Source: Leptospira yanagawae serovar Saopaulo str. Sao Paulo = ATCC 700523
GTDB taxonomy: Bacteria; Spirochaetota; Leptospiria; Leptospirales; Leptospiraceae
Assembly: GCF_000332475.2 (NCBI RefSeq)
Contig: NZ_AOGX02000029.1
Span: 1 to 64,000, forward strand
Length of the DNA stretch: 64,000 bases
Reading direction: 5' to 3'
Shown: positions 46,138 through 55,549 of the stretch, in pieces
Layout of the letters: each line of letters opens with the position of its first letter
How positions within the stretch are numbered: the first letter of the stretch is position 1
Made by a program: the position numbers and the translations under genes
The notes under the pieces: generated by a model
What the model was told of the DNA's origin: nothing
Databases searched by the model: none
What the model saw: only the letters and a program-made list of their open reading frames with translations

Positions 46138-46605
46138 ATGATCATCACACGGTTTTTTCTACTTTTAATTCTTTTTTTAGGACTTGTTTGCAAACAGGCG
46201 GAATCCTTTCCATCGCAAACAAATACTCCTGAAATCATATTTGGAAGTGTGGCTGACCGTGTTTTGAAATTGGAAATTGCAAACACTCCTTCTACTCGCG
46301 CTACAGGACTCATGTACCGCACAAAACTTGGGGAAGATGAAGGTATGTTGTTTGTATTTCCCAAACCTGAGTATTTAAACTTTTGGATGAAAAACACCCT
46401 TATCCCTCTCTCGATTGGTTATTTTTCAGAAGATATGCGACTTTTAGAATCATTCGATATGAAACCGAACCAAACGGAAGAGGTGTACAATTCAAGGAAA
46501 CCAGCGATGTATGCACTAGAGGTCAACCAAGGTTGGTTTGCCAAACATAAAATTGGAAAGGATGCCGTCCTTACCTTAGAAAAGAAAGTATCTGCAAAAG
46601 ACTAA
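46138..46605 (+). CDS. DUF192-family lipoprotein
   Basis: 155 residues. The signal MIITRFFLLLILFLGLVC ends in a plausible lipobox (Cys18). The DUF192 core follows with TRATGLMYRTKLGEDEGMLFVF, NFWMKNTLIPLSIGYF and ALEVNQGWFAKHKI, a small beta-barrel domain common in exported proteins. The function of the family is not established. It starts 8 bp after the crotonase gene. Confidence 0.88.
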   Translation: MIITRFFLLLILFLGLVCKQAESFPSQTNTPEIIFGSVADRVLKLEIANTPSTRATGLMYRTKLGEDEGMLFVFPKPEYLNFWMKNTLIPLSIGYFSEDMRLLESFDMKPNQTEEVYNSRKPAMYALEVNQGWFAKHKIGKDAVLTLEKKVSAKD

Positions 46606-46620
46606 TTTTTCTCTTTTTAC

Positions 46621-46649
46621 TTGAATCCTCTTATCAGGTTGTTTACCAT
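46621..46649 (+). promoter_or_regulatory. Promoter candidate for glycogen phosphorylase, possibly leaderless
   Basis: TTGAAT (46621-46626) and TACCAT (46644-46649) are 17 bp apart. The start codon is at 46658, so transcription would begin within a couple of bases of the ATG. No Shine-Dalgarno is seen. Confidence 0.35.
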
Positions 46650-46657
46650 TTCGAAGC

Positions 46658-49171
46658 ATGGTAGTCAACAATCCTCGTTTGATCAATTTATTATCCGAAG
46701 AACAAAAAGCCGATTTGGCTTCGATGGAAAAACAATTTGCCCACCACTTAGAATATACCATTGGAAAAAATCGTTATAATTTAAAAAACGAAGACATCTA
46801 CAAAGCGCTCGGTCATACGATACGCGACTTTCTGATCGACAGACTTAATTTTACTAACGAACGTTATAGAGAACAGAACCCCAAAAAGGTTTATTATTTT
46901 TCTCTCGAGTTTTTGATGGGGCGAACTCTACTGAATGCCCTGATCAATTTAGGATTATATGAAACCATACAAGAAATGTTACGTGGGATTGGATTTGAAC
47001 TAACAGATGTTTTAGAGTTTGAAACAGATGCGGGGCTTGGAAATGGAGGACTTGGAAGGTTAGCGGCGTGTTTTTTAGATTCCATGGCCACTCTCAATGT
47101 TCCAGGATTTGGATATGGAATTCGATATGATTATGGGATATTCAACCAAATCATCGCAAATGGAAGCCAACTCGAAATGCCAGACCACTGGGATGCAGAT
47201 GGTGTTCCTTATGAGGTGATGAGATCAGATATCTCTTTTTCCGTTGGTTTTTTTGGTCATACCGAAACTAGGGTCTCTGGAAAAGGTAAAATCCAACATG
47301 ATTGGGTACCTGACGAAACGGTTTTAGCCTCTGCACATGACTATCCAATTCCAGGATTTAACACGAGTACGGTGAACTATTTAAGGTTATGGGCTGCAAA
47401 ATCGTCTGAAGAATTCAATTTAGATTATTTTAACCATGGCGATTATATGAAAGCCGTCCAAGACAAATCGATTTCTGAAAATATTTCAAAAGTATTGTAT
47501 CCGAATGATACCACCGAACAAGGAAAAGTGTTACGCCTGAAACAACAATACTTCATGGTTTGTGCTTCCCTCCAAGATATCCTCATCCAATTTCGAGAGT
47601 TTAAATACAATTTGAAAGAACTCCCGGATTATATCGCCATCCAATTGAATGATACTCACCCAAGCATCGGCATTGCAGAACTCATGCGTATCTTTTTAGA
47701 CAACGAAGAAATGGATTGGGAACCTGCTTGGGACATTGTCACAAAGGTATTTTCTTATACCAACCATACGGTCTTACCTGAAGCATTGGAATCTTGGCGA
47801 GTCGAGTTATTTGAAAAATTATTACCTAGGCATTTGGAAATCATTTATGAGATCAACCATCGTTTTTTAACAGAGGTTCGTAACAAAGGGATTTTATCCG
47901 AAAATGAAATCCAACAAGTCAGTATCATCGAGGAGGGCAATGAGAAACGAGTCAGAATGGCAAACTTAGCAGTGATAGGATCCTATCGTGTGAATGGAGT
48001 TGCAGCTTTACACTCTGACCTAATCCAAAAAACAATTTTCCAAGCCTTTACCAAAGTATTTCCGGAAAAATTTAACAACAAAACCAATGGGATCACACCA
48101 AGACGTTGGTTGTTACAATCCAATCCAAGTCTTGCCAACTTGATTTCTAAAAAAATTGGGAACGAATTTACAACCAACTTATACAAATTAAAGGATTTGG
48201 AGGCCTTTGTTGAAGATGCCGATTTCCAAAATGATTGGAAACAGGTAAAGTTCACTGCAAAAAATGAATTGGCACGTATCATTAAAAGTGAAACTGGAAT
48301 CACAATTGATCCCAATTCACTTATCGATGTTCAAATCAAACGATTCCATGAATACAAACGACAACTTCTCAATATTTTACGAGTGATTGCCTTATACCGT
48401 AGAATCAAAGAAAATCCCAATACAGAGATCACACCCCGCACGGTTGTGTTTGGAGGGAAAGCTGCCCCTGGTTATTATATGGCCAAACTCATCATCAAAC
48501 TCATCAATAATGTAGCTTGGGTAGTGAACCGAGATAAAGATGTAGCAGAACGATTAAAAGTTGTTTTTATCCCTAACTACCGAGTGAGCCTTGCTGAAAA
48601 AATCATACCAGGAAGTAATTTGTCTGAACAAATTTCCACTGCAGGGACTGAAGCATCTGGAACAAGCAACATGAAATTTATGTTAAACGGTGCTTTGACA
48701 ATCGGAACTCTTGATGGAGCAAACGTTGAGATTTTGGAAGAAGTAGGGGAGGAAAATATATACATCTTTGGACTCCATACGGAAGAAGTGTATCGGATGA
48801 AGGAAGTTGGATACAATCCTACACATTTCATCCATAAAAATGAAGACTTACACCGCATCCTCCTCATGATCCGTGAGAACTTTTTTTCGATGGGGGAACC
48901 GGGTGTATTTGGTCCGATCTATGACAGTTTGTTTTACACGGATAATTACTTGCTTATGGCTGATTTTGTTTCCTATGACGAGACACAAAACCGTGTGGCA
49001 CATGACTTTTTAGACGAGACCTCTTGGACAAAAAAATCCATCCTAAATGTGGCAAGATCAGGCAAGTTTTCTTCTGACCGCACCATCCGGGAATATGCCA
49101 AGGAGATTTGGAAGGTCCCCCTACTTGACACAATTCCTCCCCAAACTCTCTACAAATTGCCACAAAACTGA
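46658..49171 (+). CDS. glgP: Glycogen/starch/alpha-glucan phosphorylase
   Basis: 837 residues, full family length. It releases glucose-1-phosphate from glycogen or maltodextrin in the cytoplasm. The pyridoxal-phosphate lysine is Lys673 in [20 protein letters not shown]. The N-terminal [12 protein letters not shown] and [17 protein letters not shown] motifs are also diagnostic. There are no other glycogen genes in the window, and it is followed by an unrelated response regulator. It could equally be called maltodextrin phosphorylase; sequence alone does not settle chain-length preference. Confidence 0.97.
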   Translation: MVVNNPRLINLLSEEQKADLASMEKQFAHHLEYTIGKNRYNLKNEDIYKALGHTIRDFLIDRLNFTNERYREQNPKKVYYFSLEFLMGRTLLNALINLGLYETIQEMLRGIGFELTDVLEFETDAGLGNGGLGRLAACFLDSMATLNVPGFGYGIRYDYGIFNQIIANGSQLEMPDHWDADGVPYEVMRSDISFSVGFFGHTETRVSGKGKIQHDWVPDETVLASAHDYPIPGFNTSTVNYLRLWAAKSSEEFNLDYFNHGDYMKAVQDKSISENISKVLYPNDTTEQGKVLRLKQQYFMVCASLQDILIQFREFKYNLKELPDYIAIQLNDTHPSIGIAELMRIFLDNEEMDWEPAWDIVTKVFSYTNHTVLPEALESWRVELFEKLLPRHLEIIYEINHRFLTEVRNKGILSENEIQQVSIIEEGNEKRVRMANLAVIGSYRVNGVAALHSDLIQKTIFQAFTKVFPEKFNNKTNGITPRRWLLQSNPSLANLISKKIGNEFTTNLYKLKDLEAFVEDADFQNDWKQVKFTAKNELARIIKSETGITIDPNSLIDVQIKRFHEYKRQLLNILRVIALYRRIKENPNTEITPRTVVFGGKAAPGYYMAKLIIKLINNVAWVVNRDKDVAERLKVVFIPNYRVSLAEKIIPGSNLSEQISTAGTEASGTSNMKFMLNGALTIGTLDGANVEILEEVGEENIYIFGLHTEEVYRMKEVGYNPTHFIHKNEDLHRILLMIRENFFSMGEPGVFGPIYDSLFYTDNYLLMADFVSYDETQNRVAHDFLDETSWTKKSILNVARSGKFSSDRTIREYAKEIWKVPLLDTIPPQTLYKLPQN

Positions 49172-49220
49172 ATCGACAAGAGAGAAGAGTAGGATTATCA
49201 TTCCAAGGAAAGGGTTTCAA

Positions 49221-49691
49221 ATGAGTAAAGGTTATATTATATGTGTCGATGATGAAGTATCAGTGTTGGAAACGCTTGCGGAGCAACTACTGGCACGGTT
49301 TGGGGAATCCCATATCATCGAAACAGCGAGTAGTGCGGAAGAGGCACTTTCTCTCATTGATGAAATCATAGGCAGTAACGATATCGTAGAACTCATCGTT
49401 TCCGACCAAGTGATGCCAGGAATGAAAGGGGATCGATTTTTGGAACAGGTGCACCAACGCCTTCCCGATGCGATCAAAATCCTTCTTACGGGACAAGCGG
49501 GACTTGATTCGGCAATTTATGCCATCAACAATGGGGGACTCAGTCGGTATGTCGAAAAACCTTGGAACATTGAAGAACTCTCCAAAGACATCAAAGACCT
49601 ACTGGATAAGTTTCGCCAAAATTTGGAAAACCAACACCTCATCCAAGCTCTTAATCGTAGGATCCTCGAACTTGAGGCGAAACAATCCTAA
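49221..49691 (+). CDS. Response regulator with receiver domain and coiled-coil tail
   Basis: 156 residues from ATG 49221, with AAGGAAAGGG just upstream. Longer in-frame starts reach into glgP and are not supported. The receiver has CVDDE, phosphoacceptor Asp62 in [11 protein letters not shown], the Thr in LLTGQA and Lys in VEKPW. The [16 protein letters not shown] stretch is typical of RpfG/PleD-like receivers. The last 30 residues form a charged coil. There is no output domain and no kinase gene nearby. Its end overlaps the start of the HEAT-repeat gene. Confidence 0.92.
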   Translation: MSKGYIICVDDEVSVLETLAEQLLARFGESHIIETASSAEEALSLIDEIIGSNDIVELIVSDQVMPGMKGDRFLEQVHQRLPDAIKILLTGQAGLDSAIYAINNGGLSRYVEKPWNIEELSKDIKDLLDKFRQNLENQHLIQALNRRILELEAKQS

Positions 49692-50751
49692 TCCAATCCT
49701 CGGTTTTATAGTCTTAATTTGCCTTTCTCTTTCGCCAGTCCTTGGAAAAGAGAAAGAACTCTCTCCTGAACAAATTTCCAAAAAAAAAGATGTACTTTCC
49801 AAAATGATTCGTTACGGCACGAGCCAAGAACGAAAACAGGCATTAGGTGAACTAGTTCGTTTCCCAAAAGAAAACGCAAGTGAACTTTATGTTTTGGTGG
49901 GTGAACAATTAAAATCTGAAAAAGATATGGGCATGAAGATTGTCCTTCTCAAAACAGTTGGTGATCTGGATTTAAAAGAAAATCATGAAACCATCATTTC
50001 GCTTTTTGAAGATACAAATGAAGATGTAAACAAACAAGCAGTGACTTCAGCCAAAAAAATGAAACTCATAGAAGCAACAAGTCCTCTTCTTGAAAAAGTG
50101 AAAAAAGAAGATTTCACAAAAAATTCCAATTCACTTGCTTTGTACATCAGTGCCCTCGGTGAATTACCCGAAGGGAAAATGGCTGCTCCTTTTTTAGAAA
50201 CGAAATTTCGAGAGAAGTTCAATAATCCTGACATCCGTGGTCAAATTGCACTTTATTTTGGAACTGTACAATACAAGGAAGCAGAATCTGCGCTCCTTGA
50301 AGTTGCATTCGACGACATCCAACCAACAACCCTTCGTTGCTATTCGATGAATACTTTGGGAAAACTCAAATCAGACTCAGCAAAACCTAAATTATACGAA
50401 CTTCTCGATTCATTAAAAAAAACATCCGGTAAATTGGACGCAAAAAAAGCCCAATCTCTCAAAATTTATGCCATTGGTGCTCTTGTGACTATGGGAGACA
50501 AAGAAGTATTCCAAGAACTAAATGAATTTGCTCGCGATGATGATAGTATGGTGAGACTTCGCGCCATTGAATTTATGGGAAGTCTCAAAGACCCAAAGGC
50601 CTTAGAGCTTTTAGAATACAAACGGGATCGGGACCCAAGTCCTAAGGTACAAAAAGCGGCAAAAAAAGCCATTGATATGATCAATGGAAAAGAGATTCCT
50701 TCGGAAGAAGAAAAAACCAATGAAGACAAAGTCGAAGAAGAACTCAAATGA
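49672..50751 (+). CDS. Exported HEAT-repeat protein
   Basis: About 359 residues. TTG 49672 is my choice: it overlaps the response regulator by 20 bp, has AGGA about ten bases before it, and gives a signal peptide with a basic start ([25 protein letters not shown]). The mature part is built of helical pairs of 30-35 residues (for example [24 protein letters not shown] and [11 protein letters not shown]), the HEAT/PBS-lyase-type pattern used for protein binding. A highly charged tail ([16 protein letters not shown]) ends it. The partner is unknown. Confidence 0.78.
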   Translation: MRRNNPNPILGFIVLICLSLSPVLGKEKELSPEQISKKKDVLSKMIRYGTSQERKQALGELVRFPKENASELYVLVGEQLKSEKDMGMKIVLLKTVGDLDLKENHETIISLFEDTNEDVNKQAVTSAKKMKLIEATSPLLEKVKKEDFTKNSNSLALYISALGELPEGKMAAPFLETKFREKFNNPDIRGQIALYFGTVQYKEAESALLEVAFDDIQPTTLRCYSMNTLGKLKSDSAKPKLYELLDSLKKTSGKLDAKKAQSLKIYAIGALVTMGDKEVFQELNEFARDDDSMVRLRAIEFMGSLKDPKALELLEYKRDRDPSPKVQKAAKKAIDMINGKEIPSEEEKTNEDKVEEELK

Positions 50752-51434
50752 AGTTGGAAAAGTATCATAGAAGGACGATTCGAAAACTCGGCATTGGGTA
50801 TCTGATTGGTTATTTTCAGTTTCATCAAAGTCGTTGGATTCAGAATTGGTTTTCACAATCGGAAGAAGAGAACATCATGCTGATTCGTTTAAATGGGTAC
50901 TTAAAACAAATCGGAAACATGATTTCTCTTATCAAATTCAAATATCTTTCTTTTGTATTCGTTTATTTCATTTGTTTCGTTTCCATCACCAATTCCTTAC
51001 AGGCTGAAACGGATTCTAAGTATACAGGTCCAATTGCAAGGTCCGAAAAACGCATCTTAGATGGAAAATTAGAATATGAAAAAACTGGGAATTTCCCTTT
51101 GGAATGGAAATTGTATTTTAAAGCCAAACAAGGGGATTTTGTTGTTTTTTATGATCTCAATGGAGATGAAATCCATTTCCGATACAGACGTAATAAGTTT
51201 GATTTGGATGGAGAATTTTTTGTAAAAGACCTTTTCATTGGTAATCCTTACTTGGTGAAAGGGGAATGGATCGGGTATTATTTTTATGCCGTAGATGAAA
51301 GAGGAAAACGTTCCTCACTCCCCACTCCCAAAAAACTTCCTGGGGAAAAAAAAGAAATCATAGAGAGACAAACCATTCCTATTTTCCAATTAAAAGAATA
51401 CACTGAAATCAGAACGGATGATTTATTCTATTAA
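50748..51434 (+). CDS. Small exported protein of unknown function, start uncertain
   Basis: 228 residues from ATG 50748, which overlaps the upstream stop as ATGA. An internal ATG at 50919 would give a cleaner signal peptide (MISLIKFKYLSFVFVYFICF then SITNSLQA) and a 171-residue precursor. The first 57 residues are basic and aromatic and look less like a conserved domain. The mature part, with VVFYDLNGDEIHFRYRRNKF and YYFYAVDERGKRS, is beta-rich. I do not recognise the family. It may act with the HEAT-repeat protein. Confidence 0.6.
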   Translation: MKLEKYHRRTIRKLGIGYLIGYFQFHQSRWIQNWFSQSEEENIMLIRLNGYLKQIGNMISLIKFKYLSFVFVYFICFVSITNSLQAETDSKYTGPIARSEKRILDGKLEYEKTGNFPLEWKLYFKAKQGDFVVFYDLNGDEIHFRYRRNKFDLDGEFFVKDLFIGNPYLVKGEWIGYYFYAVDERGKRSSLPTPKKLPGEKKEIIERQTIPIFQLKEYTEIRTDDLFY

Positions 51435-51442
51435 CACTTTGA

Positions 51443-53119
51443 TTAAATTTCCATACGGTGTAAAAACTGAAAATTGATAAATAAAATTGGATTGGGACTT
51501 TCTTCTCTTTTCGAATAACTCACATTCAGTGACAAAAATGAACTCACAAATTTTAGTTTTAGAATTTCTTCACGATCTGATAAGTTGATGTTGAAGTCTG
51601 AAGCATATGTCCAATTTTCAAACCAAGATCTTGTATAAAGCTGACCTTCGCGAAATAATGCACTGAGTTCAATGAGTTGGCCAGACGAAATTGGGATTGC
51701 AATTTTACCTTCCCACTGACCTCCTCTTTCTCTTGATTCAAAACCAAGAGAGATAACTGTTTTATCTTTCCTCCATTCATAAAATACACCTCTTCCAATT
51801 TCCTCAAAGTGGTAATTCCCCGTTTCGTTGTATTTCCGGTACCGGTACAAAAGATTCCCCCAATTCGATGCGAACATTGGGAAAAAGACAGACGAACCAG
51901 TTTCATAACGATGCCCTTCTTGAGAAGAAAGTCCTTCACCACCAAATAGGTGTTTGTAACTCCCCCTCGCATATCCCAAAGTTTGTGGAATTTCTGGTCT
52001 GATTTCACCATTGGCGACATTTCCATAAAGCAGGGGAGAATCTCTGTATACTGTGGAATCAAAAAAATAAACTGAGTCTTTCGATTCCGATTTGGTATAT
52101 AAAAATCCTACAGATTCTTTTTTGTCGAAAATGGTTTCTGATTGGATGCGATGGTTTCCAAAAGTATCCAATTGAATTGTATCATTTACAAAGAAACTCG
52201 ATTTTTGACCACCAGGTGACCAAACTCCCGCATACGAATTGTTTGGTGAACTGAAATAGATTCCTGGATGATGGGAAAATCCATTGGCAAAAAAGCCACC
52301 TAACTCTCCTTTTTTCCCTTCATAGGGAAATTGGGTACCGAAGAAATGGGAACTTTGGATGGGTTGGGGGAGAGGGGATCCAGGTCTGTCCAGCTGCGAA
52401 TAAAAATTGGGATCTTTGTCGAAGTAAAAATGGGGAATGGGTTTGTAACGACTGCCTGAGGTGATCCGGTAGGACTGTAGATTCAAATCGATTCCATACA
52501 AGAACTGTTCGTCACGTTTTTCTAAAACATACCGATTCCCATTTTGATTTCCTCCTATGGAAACCGCAGAATGATTTTTTTCTTCCAATGGTAAATTCCG
52601 CACATCAAGGTTTTGGGTACTGAGACCAACAAAAACTTCATCTACTTTCGTTTCGCTGGTTTGGCTCGGATTTTGGTTACCTTTTGCTACTTTTGCAAAT
52701 TCCTTCTGAGTCGGTTTTCCCTGCTGCAGTTCGGATTTTTGTGCCTTGGGGTAACTAAGGTGCAAGACTTTCCAAACTTTGGAGACTAGCTTTGCATCAT
52801 TTCCCGCAAGCGAGCGCTTCCACTCGAAAAAGGATTCGCGGGATTGGTTTGCCTTCGCTTTCCATTGGGCAACCAATTTTGGGGAAAGGCCTTGTGCTAA
52901 TAATTCCTGAACGGAAACATCTTTCGGAGTTTTTTCGCCGGCAAACAATGACTGTACGAAGAATAACCACAAAAAAAACGCTTTTTTCTGCCAATCCACC
53001 AGGATTTGGGTCAGAAATTTTGTATTTTTTCCTTCATTCCGTTTGCTTTTTTCAGAAAACGGGACATAGTATCGGGTAGAGCGAAAAAAAATTCCTACTT
53101 GGGACGGGTTTTGTCCCAT
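51443..53119 (-). CDS. Outer-membrane protein with N-terminal helical (HhH-like) region
   Basis: 558 residues from ATG 53119; the true start may lie further in, because the signal-like FFLWLFFVQSLFAGEK falls at about residues 47-62. A GTG near residue 41 is a candidate. After the signal comes a helical segment (about 65-125, VQELLAQGLSPKLVAQWKAK and WKRSLAG) that recalls a ComEA-type helix-hairpin-helix region. The rest is rich in aromatic residues, Gly and Ser, in alternating strands, ending FINFQFLHRMEI, as in outer-membrane barrels. No function can be given. It converges on the gene at 50748 with an 8-bp gap. Confidence 0.6.
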   Translation of the reverse strand: MGQNPSQVGIFFRSTRYYVPFSEKSKRNEGKNTKFLTQILVDWQKKAFFLWLFFVQSLFAGEKTPKDVSVQELLAQGLSPKLVAQWKAKANQSRESFFEWKRSLAGNDAKLVSKVWKVLHLSYPKAQKSELQQGKPTQKEFAKVAKGNQNPSQTSETKVDEVFVGLSTQNLDVRNLPLEEKNHSAVSIGGNQNGNRYVLEKRDEQFLYGIDLNLQSYRITSGSRYKPIPHFYFDKDPNFYSQLDRPGSPLPQPIQSSHFFGTQFPYEGKKGELGGFFANGFSHHPGIYFSSPNNSYAGVWSPGGQKSSFFVNDTIQLDTFGNHRIQSETIFDKKESVGFLYTKSESKDSVYFFDSTVYRDSPLLYGNVANGEIRPEIPQTLGYARGSYKHLFGGEGLSSQEGHRYETGSSVFFPMFASNWGNLLYRYRKYNETGNYHFEEIGRGVFYEWRKDKTVISLGFESRERGGQWEGKIAIPISSGQLIELSALFREGQLYTRSWFENWTYASDFNINLSDREEILKLKFVSSFLSLNVSYSKREESPNPILFINFQFLHRMEI

Positions 53120-53170
53120 ATGAATGCTAAATTGTTAATACAAACCAATCAAAACGTGAAAAAAATATTG

Positions 53171-53193
53171 ACTTAACTTCTCATATGTTAAGT
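53171..53193. promoter_or_regulatory. Inverted repeat ACTTAAC-N9-GTTAAGT overlapping a TTGACT box
   Basis: Perfect 7-bp arms with a 9-bp centre. TTGACT (53168-53173), a good -35 hexamer, overlaps the left arm, so a bound protein could control a promoter for the gene at 53276. A -10 at the right distance is not clear (TATATT lies further on, at 53213). Confidence 0.4.
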
Positions 53194-53275
53194 AGTGTAA
53201 ACAAGCGTTTAGTATATTATTGGTGTTATTTTTTAGTTTTATGTCGTCTAACTAGATGACGGGGAGGAAAAACCT

Positions 53276-53491
53276 ATGATCGTTCGATCCATCCAACAAC
53301 CCGCTTATAACCGCCACAAGGACACTGGGCTTCCAGGCCAAGGTCCTAAAAAGGGATTTGCCCAAAACCAATCGGAGAAAACTTTCGAAGAGTACCTAAT
53401 GGAAGCATTCCAAGGAGAGGTAGTCCAAAAAGGAAATTGGGTATCACCCCAACTCTCTGACTTAGGGAAAAAGAATCTAAGGAAGATGTGA
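53276..53491 (+). CDS. Small protein of unknown function (71 residues)
   Basis: A strong ribosome site (GGGGAGGAAAAACC) precedes ATG 53276, which makes it a credible gene despite its size. The protein is basic and Gln-rich with no membrane segment. Its middle (KTFEEYLMEAFQGEVVQKG) is probably a helix. I do not recognise it. It precedes the ABC exporter genes by 56 bp and may be transcribed with them. Confidence 0.65.
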   Translation: MIVRSIQQPAYNRHKDTGLPGQGPKKGFAQNQSEKTFEEYLMEAFQGEVVQKGNWVSPQLSDLGKKNLRKM

Positions 53492-53547
53492 TTCCCACTC
53501 TCTGGTTTCTGGTCTAGAATCAGAACCCAGGGGCCGACAATCAAAGT

Positions 53548-54297
53548 ATGGAGAAACTTTCCATACTTTGGGCACTCGTTCGGCGTGACTACGCTCTGCA
53601 ATACGCAGGTTCCTTTCTGGGAATCTCCTGGATGTTTTTGCAGAACCTAGTACTCATCAGTTTGTACGCCCTCGTTTTCCTTGTCCTCAATCTCAAACAA
53701 CCATCCACTCAAGAGGATTTCACTGCTTACCTACTAACGGGCCTTCTCTTTTGGATCCCCATCCAAGAACTCCTCGTACGAGGCACTGGGATCCTCACAG
53801 ACAATCGTTCTTTACTCAAACGTTCTAGCCTTGGCATTGATTTGTTTTTGTGGATACCCTATGTCCAATTTTTGATCCATAGTTTTGTTACTTCTATCCC
53901 TGTATTTTTGTATTTGGCTTATTCTGGAAAACTTCGGTTTTCTGGAGTTCTCATCGGTTATATGGTCCTTGTGTCCTCGGGATTGTATTTGATGTTACTC
54001 CTCCATTATCTCTCCAGGTTAAATATTTTATTAAAAGACATATCACCTTTGATTCGTTTGGTGAGCCAATTGATTTTTTGGGGTATCCCAGTATTGTATT
54101 ATCCCACCGGTTATTTGAAAAAATGGAATGAGTGGAACCCGTTTACCATTCCTTTGGATGTCTTTCGTACGTCTGTGATCAATGGATTTCAGGCTCAATT
54201 TGATTGGTATCACATCCTACCGTTTTTGTTTTTCTTTTATCTCGTCTTTCTCCTGGCAAAAAGAAAATTCCAGTCCGTGATTTTGGACCACCTCTAA
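53548..54297 (+). CDS. ABC-2-type polysaccharide exporter permease (Wzm-like)
   Basis: 249 residues with six membrane helices. The N-terminal VRRDYALQYAGSFLGISWMFLQ matches the amphipathic start of polysaccharide and teichoic-acid exporters (RfbA/TagG type). It should form the membrane channel with the ATPase encoded 6 bp downstream and move lipid-linked O-antigen or similar glycan from cytoplasm to periplasm. No clear Shine-Dalgarno precedes ATG 53548. Confidence 0.88.
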   Translation: MEKLSILWALVRRDYALQYAGSFLGISWMFLQNLVLISLYALVFLVLNLKQPSTQEDFTAYLLTGLLFWIPIQELLVRGTGILTDNRSLLKRSSLGIDLFLWIPYVQFLIHSFVTSIPVFLYLAYSGKLRFSGVLIGYMVLVSSGLYLMLLLHYLSRLNILLKDISPLIRLVSQLIFWGIPVLYYPTGYLKKWNEWNPFTIPLDVFRTSVINGFQAQFDWYHILPFLFFFYLVFLLAKRKFQSVILDHL

Positions 54298-54303
54298 TCT
54301 AAG

Positions 54304-55491
54304 ATGGTTTCTATTCTCATCGAAAATCTTTCCAAGGATTACCATGGATTTTCTAGGCCTTGGAAACGGATCATTGCTGGACTTAGTTTTGGATATTTCG
54401 GAGTAGATTCAAAGTTTACCGCCATACGTTCGTTAGGATTAAAAATTCAACCAGGAGAAATTGTTGGGATCATTGGAAGGAATGGCGCTGGAAAATCCAC
54501 ACTTTTAAAACTCATTACGGGAGTGATCCAAAAAGATAAAGGTACCCTCCAAGTGAATGGAACCGTGCGTGCCCTTTTGGAATTAAGTGTTGGTTTTAAT
54601 CCAGAACTTTCTGGTGAAGAAAATGTTTATTTTAATGGACTTGTTTGGGGATACAAACCTTCTGAAATCAAATCCCTTGCTGATTCTATTTTTGCTTTTT
54701 CAGAACTAGAAGAATTTCGAAATACACCTTTAAAAAACTATAGTTCTGGGATGGCGATGCGACTTGGATTCAGTTTGGCAACGGCCAAACGCCCCGATAT
54801 CCTCATCGTCGATGAAGCGTTAGCTGTCGGTGATGCCAGTTTCCAACAGAAATGTTTAAAAAGGATTAAAGAATTCTCGGCGAGAGGATCTTCCATTTTG
54901 GTTGTGAGCCATGATTTAGGACTCGTTTCTTATTTTTGTACCCGTGCTGTCCTAATGGAAAAAGGGGAACTTTTGTATGATGGACATCCGAAGGACACCA
55001 TTGAACGATACATGTTTGTCCTTTCGGGAGATGCAAAACAAGTTGATAAACATTTGAGACATACAAACCTCAATTTGTTTGTCCAAATGCAAAATGAAAC
55101 AGGTGTTCGGTCTGAGATTTTTTTCATCGGTGCGAAGGCAGAACTCCTCATCTCTTTCGAACCCCATTTTGATTGTGAAGGGGCAACGGTTGGTTTCCAT
55201 ATCGACAATGAAAAAGGGATTCGGATTTTCGGAACGAATACCCATCTTTTGGGGAACCGCCAATGGAACCTGCAAAAAGGGAAACATTATTCCGTGCGAT
55301 TCCAATTCCCCATCCAATTTGGACCTGGAAAATACAGTGTGGGCATTTCGATCCACAAGGGTGAGTCGCACATCGAAGGAAGTTTTTTTTGGAGTGAATC
55401 GATTTTAGATTTCGAAGTAGAACAAGGCCAAATCCAAAAATTTGTAGGGGTTTGCCACCTGCCTACCGAATTCCAAATCCAAGAAGGTTAG
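54304..55491 (+). CDS. ABC exporter ATPase with carbohydrate-binding C-terminus (Wzt-like)
   Basis: 395 residues. The ATPase domain (1-240) has Walker A GRNGAGKST (58-66), the signature YSSGMAMRLGFS and Walker B DILIVDEALAVGD. The C-terminal 150 residues form a beta-sandwich domain like that of Wzt, which recognises the capped non-reducing end of the O-polysaccharide. Its presence suggests a chain-length-controlled export system. It pairs with the permease just upstream. The downstream ugd gene could supply an acidic sugar for the polymer. Confidence 0.92.
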   Translation: MVSILIENLSKDYHGFSRPWKRIIAGLSFGYFGVDSKFTAIRSLGLKIQPGEIVGIIGRNGAGKSTLLKLITGVIQKDKGTLQVNGTVRALLELSVGFNPELSGEENVYFNGLVWGYKPSEIKSLADSIFAFSELEEFRNTPLKNYSSGMAMRLGFSLATAKRPDILIVDEALAVGDASFQQKCLKRIKEFSARGSSILVVSHDLGLVSYFCTRAVLMEKGELLYDGHPKDTIERYMFVLSGDAKQVDKHLRHTNLNLFVQMQNETGVRSEIFFIGAKAELLISFEPHFDCEGATVGFHIDNEKGIRIFGTNTHLLGNRQWNLQKGKHYSVRFQFPIQFGPGKYSVGISIHKGESHIEGSFFWSESILDFEVEQGQIQKFVGVCHLPTEFQIQEG

Positions 55492-55549
55492 AGCGAGTCA
55501 AAAGAAAAACAGTTTCCTTTTCGGTGAAAATTGAAACTCTGGAAATCCT

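Noticed and set aside
49047..49220. Longer N-terminus for the response regulator reaching into glgP
   Set aside because: ATG 49221 has a good ribosome site and begins exactly at the receiver fold.
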